Shown here: in pieces, positions 6,439 through 7,962 of the stretch
How the letters are laid out: each line of letters starts with the position of its first letter
How positions within the stretch are numbered: the stretch's first letter is position 1
From: an uncultured bacterium
GTDB taxonomy: Bacteria > Bacillota > Clostridia > Oscillospirales > Acutalibacteraceae
Length of the DNA stretch: 7,962 nt
Assembly (NCBI GenBank): GCA_905215105.1
Contig: CAJMOI010000090.1
Coordinates: forward strand, 1-7,962
Direction: 5' to 3'
Translations under genes and position numbers: made by a program
The notes under the pieces: model-generated
The model's input: the letters and a program-made list of their open reading frames with translations, nothing else
Database searches by the model: none
What the model was told of the DNA's origin: nothing

Positions 6439-6455
6439 GGCGCAATGACTGCGCC
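6439..6455 (+). promoter_or_regulatory. Leader hairpin before the rhodanese gene
   Basis: GGCGCA (6439-6444) pairs perfectly with TGCGCC (6450-6455) over a 5-base loop. It sits near the 5' end of the predicted transcript and ends 7 bases before the ribosome binding site AAAGGAGA (6463-6470). There is no U-tract, so it is more likely an mRNA-stabilising or translation-tuning stem than a terminator. Confidence 0.45.
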
Positions 6456-6477
6456 AAGCCATAAAGGAGATGCGTGC

Positions 6478-6861
6478 ATGAAACGAATCCTGCCATTGAT
6501 TTTTTCGGTTTTGCTGCTGTTGAGCGGATGCGGCGGAAATGAATCGGCCAGCCATTCCTATGAGCAGATTTCCCAGCAGGAAGCCAAAACCATGATGGAT
6601 ACCCAGGACGTAATTATTTTGGATGTGCGGGAACAGGAGGAGTACGACAGCGGCCATATTCCCGGCGCGGTACTGCTGCCGGTGGGAACCATCTCGGAGG
6701 AGACGGCCGCCGCCGTGATTCCGGAAAAGGACTCGGTGGTTCTGGTGTATTGCCGCAGCGGAAACCGGAGCAAAACCGCTTCCGCAGCGCTGGCGGAACT
6801 GGGATATACCGGTGTTTACGAGTTTGGAGGAATCAACACCTGGCCCTATGAAACGGAATGA
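6478..6861 (+). CDS. Rhodanese-domain lipoprotein
   Basis: A 127-residue exported protein. The N-terminus MKR is followed by a hydrophobic stretch (residues 4-15) and the lipobox LSGC, with C18 as the predicted lipidated cysteine, so the mature protein should be tethered to the outer face of the membrane. After a short Ser/Asn-rich linker comes a single rhodanese domain (about 27-124): ISQQEAKTMM, IILDVREQEEYDSGHIPGAV (46-65) and the active-site loop YCRSGNRS (91-98) with catalytic C92. The loop is intact, so sulfur transfer (thiosulfate or persulfide chemistry) is plausible, but the donor and acceptor are unknown. The start is ATG 6478 with AAAGGAGA 7 bases upstream. It is the first gene after a consensus promoter, and the kinase gene begins 18 bases after its stop. 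Confidence 0.92.
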   Translation: MKRILPLIFSVLLLLSGCGGNESASHSYEQISQQEAKTMMDTQDVIILDVREQEEYDSGHIPGAVLLPVGTISEETAAAVIPEKDSVVLVYCRSGNRSKTASAALAELGYTGVYEFGGINTWPYETE

Positions 6862-6879
6862 GAAAAAGGAGGCTTTATC

Positions 6880-7800
6880 ATGATTGTGACGGTGACTTTT
6901 AATCCGGCGCTGGATTATCTGGTGTATCTGCCCCGCTTTTTGCCCGACGAGCTGAATCGCACGGAAAAAGAGAGCATTGTTCCCGGCGGCAAAGGGCTGA
7001 ATGTGTCGGTGGTGCTGGCCAATCTGGGGGTTCCCAGCCGTGCGCTGGCGTTTTCCGCCGGGTTTACGGGAAAAGAAATCCAGCGGCTGATGGAAAACGC
7101 AGGCTGCGAGACGGATTTTATCCCGGTAGAAGAGGGCTTTTCCCGCATCAATGTGAAGATCAAAGCGGGGAAGGAAGGGGAAATCAATGGACAGGGGCCG
7201 AAGCTGGAATCCCGCCATGTAGAGCAGCTGTTTCGCCGGTTGGAAACGCTGAAAGCAGGGGATTTTCTGGTGCTGGCCGGCAGTATTCCCGGTTCATTGC
7301 CGCCGGACCTGTACCAGCAGATTCTCCAGCGGGTAGAAAAGCAGGCGCTTCAGACCGTAGTGGACGCCTCGGGCGAACTGCTGCTGCGGGTGCTGCCCTA
7401 TCATCCATTTCTCATTAAGCCCAACCATCTGGAGCTGGGGGAACTGTTTGGCCGAACCCTTCACACTACAGAGGAAATCTCCCAGTGTGCCCGGCAGTTG
7501 CAGGAAAAAGGCGCGCGGAATGTGCTGGTGTCCATGGCCGGAGACGGCGCATTTCTCCGGGCGGAGGACGGCCGGGAGTGGTTCCTGCCGGCCCCTTCCG
7601 GAAAAGTCATCAATTCCGTGGGCGCCGGAGATTCGATGGTAGCGGGTTTTCTGGCCGGATGGCTGAAAACCGGAGACTATGAAACTGCCCTTCGGCTGGG
7701 CGTTGCGGCGGGAAGTGCTTCCGCCTTTACCGAGTGGCTGGCAGACCGGCCAGCCATTGAAAAGCAGCTTGCCGCAGTGGAGAGCATGAATCAGGCCTGA
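6880..7800 (+). CDS. fruK: PfkB-family 1-phosphofructokinase (FruK-like)
   Basis: A 306-residue ribokinase-fold sugar kinase, probably phosphorylating fructose 1-phosphate to fructose 1,6-bisphosphate in the cytoplasm. Marks are TFNPALDYLVYL at the N-terminus (residues 6-17), PGGKGLNVSVVLANLG (35-50), LAGSIPGSLP (132-141), IKPNHLELGELFG (179-191) and the ATP-site signature NSVGAGDS (245-252) with catalytic base D251. The N-terminal NPALD pattern and the length fit the FruK/LacC branch. Tagatose-6-phosphate kinase activity cannot be excluded, and no fructose PTS, fruR or tagatose gene is visible to decide. AAGGAGG (6866-6872) lies 7 bases before ATG 6880. It is the second gene of a unit with the rhodanese lipoprotein, ends in tandem TGA-TAA stops, and is followed by a terminator. 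Confidence 0.9.
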   Translation: MIVTVTFNPALDYLVYLPRFLPDELNRTEKESIVPGGKGLNVSVVLANLGVPSRALAFSAGFTGKEIQRLMENAGCETDFIPVEEGFSRINVKIKAGKEGEINGQGPKLESRHVEQLFRRLETLKAGDFLVLAGSIPGSLPPDLYQQILQRVEKQALQTVVDASGELLLRVLPYHPFLIKPNHLELGELFGRTLHTTEEISQCARQLQEKGARNVLVSMAGDGAFLRAEDGREWFLPAPSGKVINSVGAGDSMVAGFLAGWLKTGDYETALRLGVAAGSASAFTEWLADRPAIEKQLAAVESMNQA

Positions 7801-7818
7801 TAAAGAGAAAAAACAGAG

Positions 7819-7857
7819 CAGCCCCGCGTAGATTCTTTGTGAACCTGCTCGGGGCTG
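7819..7857. terminator. Two-way terminator between fruK and the last gene
   Basis: CAGCCCCG (7819-7826) pairs with CGGGGCTG (7850-7857), extendable by wobble pairs. On the + strand it begins 18 bases after the fruK stop and is followed by TTTGTC. On the - strand the stem is followed by CTGTTTTTTCTC, a clear U-tract, and lies just after the stop of the leftward partial gene. The 23-base loop is long but contains only weak inner pairing. Confidence 0.75.
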
Positions 7858-7861
7858 TTTG

Positions 7862-7962
7862 TCATTCAAAGGTTCCCTTTGCCACCTTTTTGCCCAGCAG
7901 TGCCGACTGGTTCCGGTTGACAAAAGAGCGGGTTCTGGCCCGCAGGAGCAGTTTGCGGCCTT
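7862..7962 (-). CDS. C-terminal end of an unidentified leftward gene
   Basis: The frame that reads leftward and stops with TGA at 7864-7862 gives 32 codons, ending LLGKKVAKGTFE. It is basic (many Arg and Lys), open to the window edge, rich in G/C at third positions like the neighbouring genes, and ends only a few bases before a terminator that works in its direction. These points favour a real gene over the two competing frames. I do not recognise the family from this fragment. Its remaining part lies beyond the window. Confidence 0.5.
   Translation of the reverse strand, partial: GRKLLLRARTRSFVNRNQSALLGKKVAKGTFE

Noticed and set aside
7866..7923. Leftward frame running from 7923 through the fruK gene
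   Set aside because: It crosses the terminator and continues antisense through the whole 3' half of fruK without any motif. The frame ending at 7862 just before the terminator is the better candidate.

Overview
The window carries most of a histidine biosynthesis operon on the + strand, then a convergent sugar aminotransferase gene on the - strand, then a short two-gene + strand unit (rhodanese lipoprotein and a PfkB-family phosphofructokinase), and finally the 3' end of a further - strand gene. The strong AGGAGG-type ribosome binding sites, sigma-A-type promoter, lipoprotein signal, short-form HisG, monofunctional HisB and moderately high GC content point to a Firmicute. The class is probably Clostridia and perhaps the gut Oscillospiraceae/Ruminococcaceae. 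The lineage is inferred from style and protein resemblance, not from a marker gene.

Layout: hisG 3' end (1-238), hisD (274-1566), a gene-free ~308-base stretch full of inverted repeats (1567-1874), hisC (1875-2927), hisB (2943-3521), a ~112-base leader with a candidate extended -10 promoter and two tandem hairpins, a fused hisA-hisI gene (3634-4707), hisE (4726-5052), and a hairpin terminator (5077-5117). This terminator is shared with the convergent degT-family gene (6315 down to 5137). The divergent region 6316-6477 holds a consensus promoter reading right, a small palindrome and a leader hairpin. It is followed by the rhodanese lipoprotein (6478-6861) and the fruK-like kinase (6880-7800). 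A second two-way terminator (7819-7857) separates these from the last, partial - strand gene (7862-7962).

How the genes work together: HisG starts the pathway from ATP and PRPP. HisE and HisI hydrolyse and open the ring, and HisA isomerises the product. HisB dehydrates, HisC transaminates and HisD makes the final oxidation to histidine. The pathway is incomplete here. hisH and hisF (the imidazole glycerol phosphate synthase pair) are absent from the positions they commonly occupy around hisA, and no histidinol-phosphate phosphatase is seen. These must lie outside the window if the cell makes histidine.

The most unusual features are the in-frame HisA-HisI fusion, which joins consecutive steps 4 and 3 in one chain, together with the missing hisH/hisF. 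Next come the structured repeat-like block inside the operon and the hairpin-bearing leader in front of the fusion gene. I saw no CRISPR array, tRNA, rRNA, transposase or phage gene.
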